Shown here piece after piece: positions 63,089 to 64,000 of a stretch of DNA of 64,000 nucleotides. The DNA is from an uncultured Devosia sp. Its GTDB lineage: Bacteria > Pseudomonadota > Alphaproteobacteria > Rhizobiales > Devosiaceae. The notes below the pieces were generated by a model. The model had not been told where the DNA came from and made no database searches. It saw only the letters and a list, made by a program, of their open reading frames with translations. A program made the position numbers and the translations under genes. How positions within the stretch are numbered: position 1 is the first letter of the stretch; each line of letters starts with the position of its first letter. Where the stretch lies: positions 186,001 through 250,000 of the forward strand of contig NZ_CAMLHM010000002.1 of the NCBI RefSeq assembly GCF_946479885.1, in the 5' to 3' direction.

Positions 63089-64000
63089 TCAGATACGGGT
63101 TAGGGCGCCGGCGTGCTGGGCCACCAGGTCGGCGTAGAGGTCGGGGTCGATGCCGGCGGCCCTGGCCAGGGCAATGGCATCGTCGATCGAGACGATCGTC
63201 CCGCGGGTCCAGTCCCTGACGGTCTCCTTCGGCAGGCCGCTCCGATCCGCCAAATCATCGGTGGTGATGCGGTTGGTCCACGCATAGATCCCCAGCAGCG
63301 CGCCGACGTCCTCGATAGTGCTGGTACGATCCGCTGCCCATGCGGGCCAATTGGCGCTGAGGGTGCCGGCGTTGAAGTTGCGGCGGCCAGCCAGCCACTC
63401 CAGGGTGTCGAGCGGATCACCATAAACGCCCAGCTTGAGCTCTGATGGCATCGACCGGATCGGCTTTGTGCCGCCGGGCCCGACGAAGTTGCGGACGGAC
63501 GAAATGTTCATCCCGGCCAGCGCAGCGATTTCGAATGGAGCGAACCCCAGGTCCATTTCCCGGTTTCCCGGAAAGCCCTGGAGGTAGTCGGCGAGGTTCG
63601 CCTTGGCAGCGGCCGCCAGCTGCAGACCCGGCAATGGTGACTCGTCGCCACGGTCGCGACGTTCCTGGAACCGGCCCGCGTGCACGCCCAGCGATGTCGC
63701 ATAAGAATCGCGGGGGATGGCAGAGAGGAAGTACGTCATCCAGTTGAGCGTATCGTCCTGAAAGTCGCCCGTATCGAGCTTATCCAATGGTGTCTCGTCA
63801 TGGACGAAGTCGAAGCAGGCCCGCGCTGTCTTCCAGAAGTGCGTGCCGGACACATCGAACTGCGCCAGGCCCCCCAGGTCGTCGACTTGGCTCGCGGCCG
63901 ACTGGGTGGAATCGTATGATTTGCCGAGTGCAGCCTTGCCGAAGCCGGCCGATGCGGTCGAGCGGTCGCCGACCAGGCTCTGCGCCGCCACGGTGATGAG
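63089..64000 (-). CDS. HTH-containing protein of unknown function, partial at the right edge
   Basis: The frame is open from 63089 to the right edge, so the start is probably outside the window; the first GTG inside lies at 63991. At least 300 residues are visible. A helix-turn-helix-like stretch is seen near the C-terminus (TDDLADRSGLPKETVRDWTR, then VSIDDAIALARAAGIDPDLY) and another possible one near the middle (FAPFEIAALAGMNISSVRNF). It may be a DNA-binding regulator or a phage- or plasmid-type protein. The 116-aa gene follows it by 15 bp. Confidence 0.6.
   Translation of the reverse strand, partial: LITVAAQSLVGDRSTASAGFGKAALGKSYDSTQSAASQVDDLGGLAQFDVSGTHFWKTARACFDFVHDETPLDKLDTGDFQDDTLNWMTYFLSAIPRDSYATSLGVHAGRFQERRDRGDESPLPGLQLAAAAKANLADYLQGFPGNREMDLGFAPFEIAALAGMNISSVRNFVGPGGTKPIRSMPSELKLGVYGDPLDTLEWLAGRRNFNAGTLSANWPAWAADRTSTIEDVGALLGIYAWTNRITTDDLADRSGLPKETVRDWTRGTIVSIDDAIALARAAGIDPDLYADLVAQHAGALTRI

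Overview
The window is a stretch of alphaproteobacterial chromosome. FlhA, FliI/FliJ, CtrA, ChpT and an EipA-type DUF1134 protein occur together, with serC-serA, purA, rpoH and a riboswitch-led thiBPQ operon. This points to the order Hyphomicrobiales (Rhizobiales), with Devosia or a relative as my best guess. That guess is inferred from gene content, not proven. GC is high in the core part and visibly lower, with more mixed codon use, from about 45.4 kb onward.

Layout: 1-3.2 kb holds the end of a flagellar sigma-54 activator, flhA and an aminoglycoside-kinase-like gene. 3.2-11.2 kb holds small metabolic and stress genes: GST, LysE exporter, zinc peptidase, a BrnT/BrnA toxin-antitoxin pair, an acetyltransferase, two exported PRC-barrel proteins, a VOC/YafY divergent pair and a CPBP membrane protease. 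A 204-bp tandem array of terminator-like hairpins lies at 7.14-7.34 kb. 11.2-19.6 kb is the cell-cycle/flagellar control locus: fliJ-fliI divergent from ctrA, then an exported hydrolase, an ECF42-type sigma factor, a CheY-like regulator, chpT, a YHS-like protein and eipA. CtrA-like boxes lie upstream of fliI/ctrA and of eipA, and GANTC sites cluster in the fliI-ctrA gap.

19.7-31.8 kb: a winged-helix/TolB-like/TPR regulator whose start codon sits in the loop of a perfect 14-bp inverted repeat, a sulfotransferase, a TetM-like ribosomal-protection GTPase with a possible leader peptide, a very large exported HET-C/zinc-phospholipase-like protein, a bestrophin, a coiled-coil membrane protein and rluD. 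32-45.4 kb: rpoH, thiN, a TPP riboswitch with thiBPQ, purA, an EamA exporter, and serC-serA behind a leader resembling the serC RNA motif. Four copies of two different ~115-130-bp palindromic intergenic elements sit between these genes.

45.4-64 kb is a defence island. Five co-oriented genes, four of them joined by 4-bp overlaps or a 1-bp gap, encode an N6-adenine methyltransferase, an unrecognised 876-aa protein, a DrmA-like helicase, a DrmB-like DUF1998 protein and a DrmC-like phospholipase-D protein. This is a DISARM-type system without the SNF2 helicase DrmD and with an unfamiliar large protein where class 2 systems carry DrmE. Next come a coupled nucleotidyltransferase / endonuclease-IV-like TIM-barrel pair (a candidate undescribed module), a CsbD stress protein, a GmrSD-type DUF262-DUF1524 protein with a RAMA-like tail plus a small partner, and two unrecognised genes running off the right edge.
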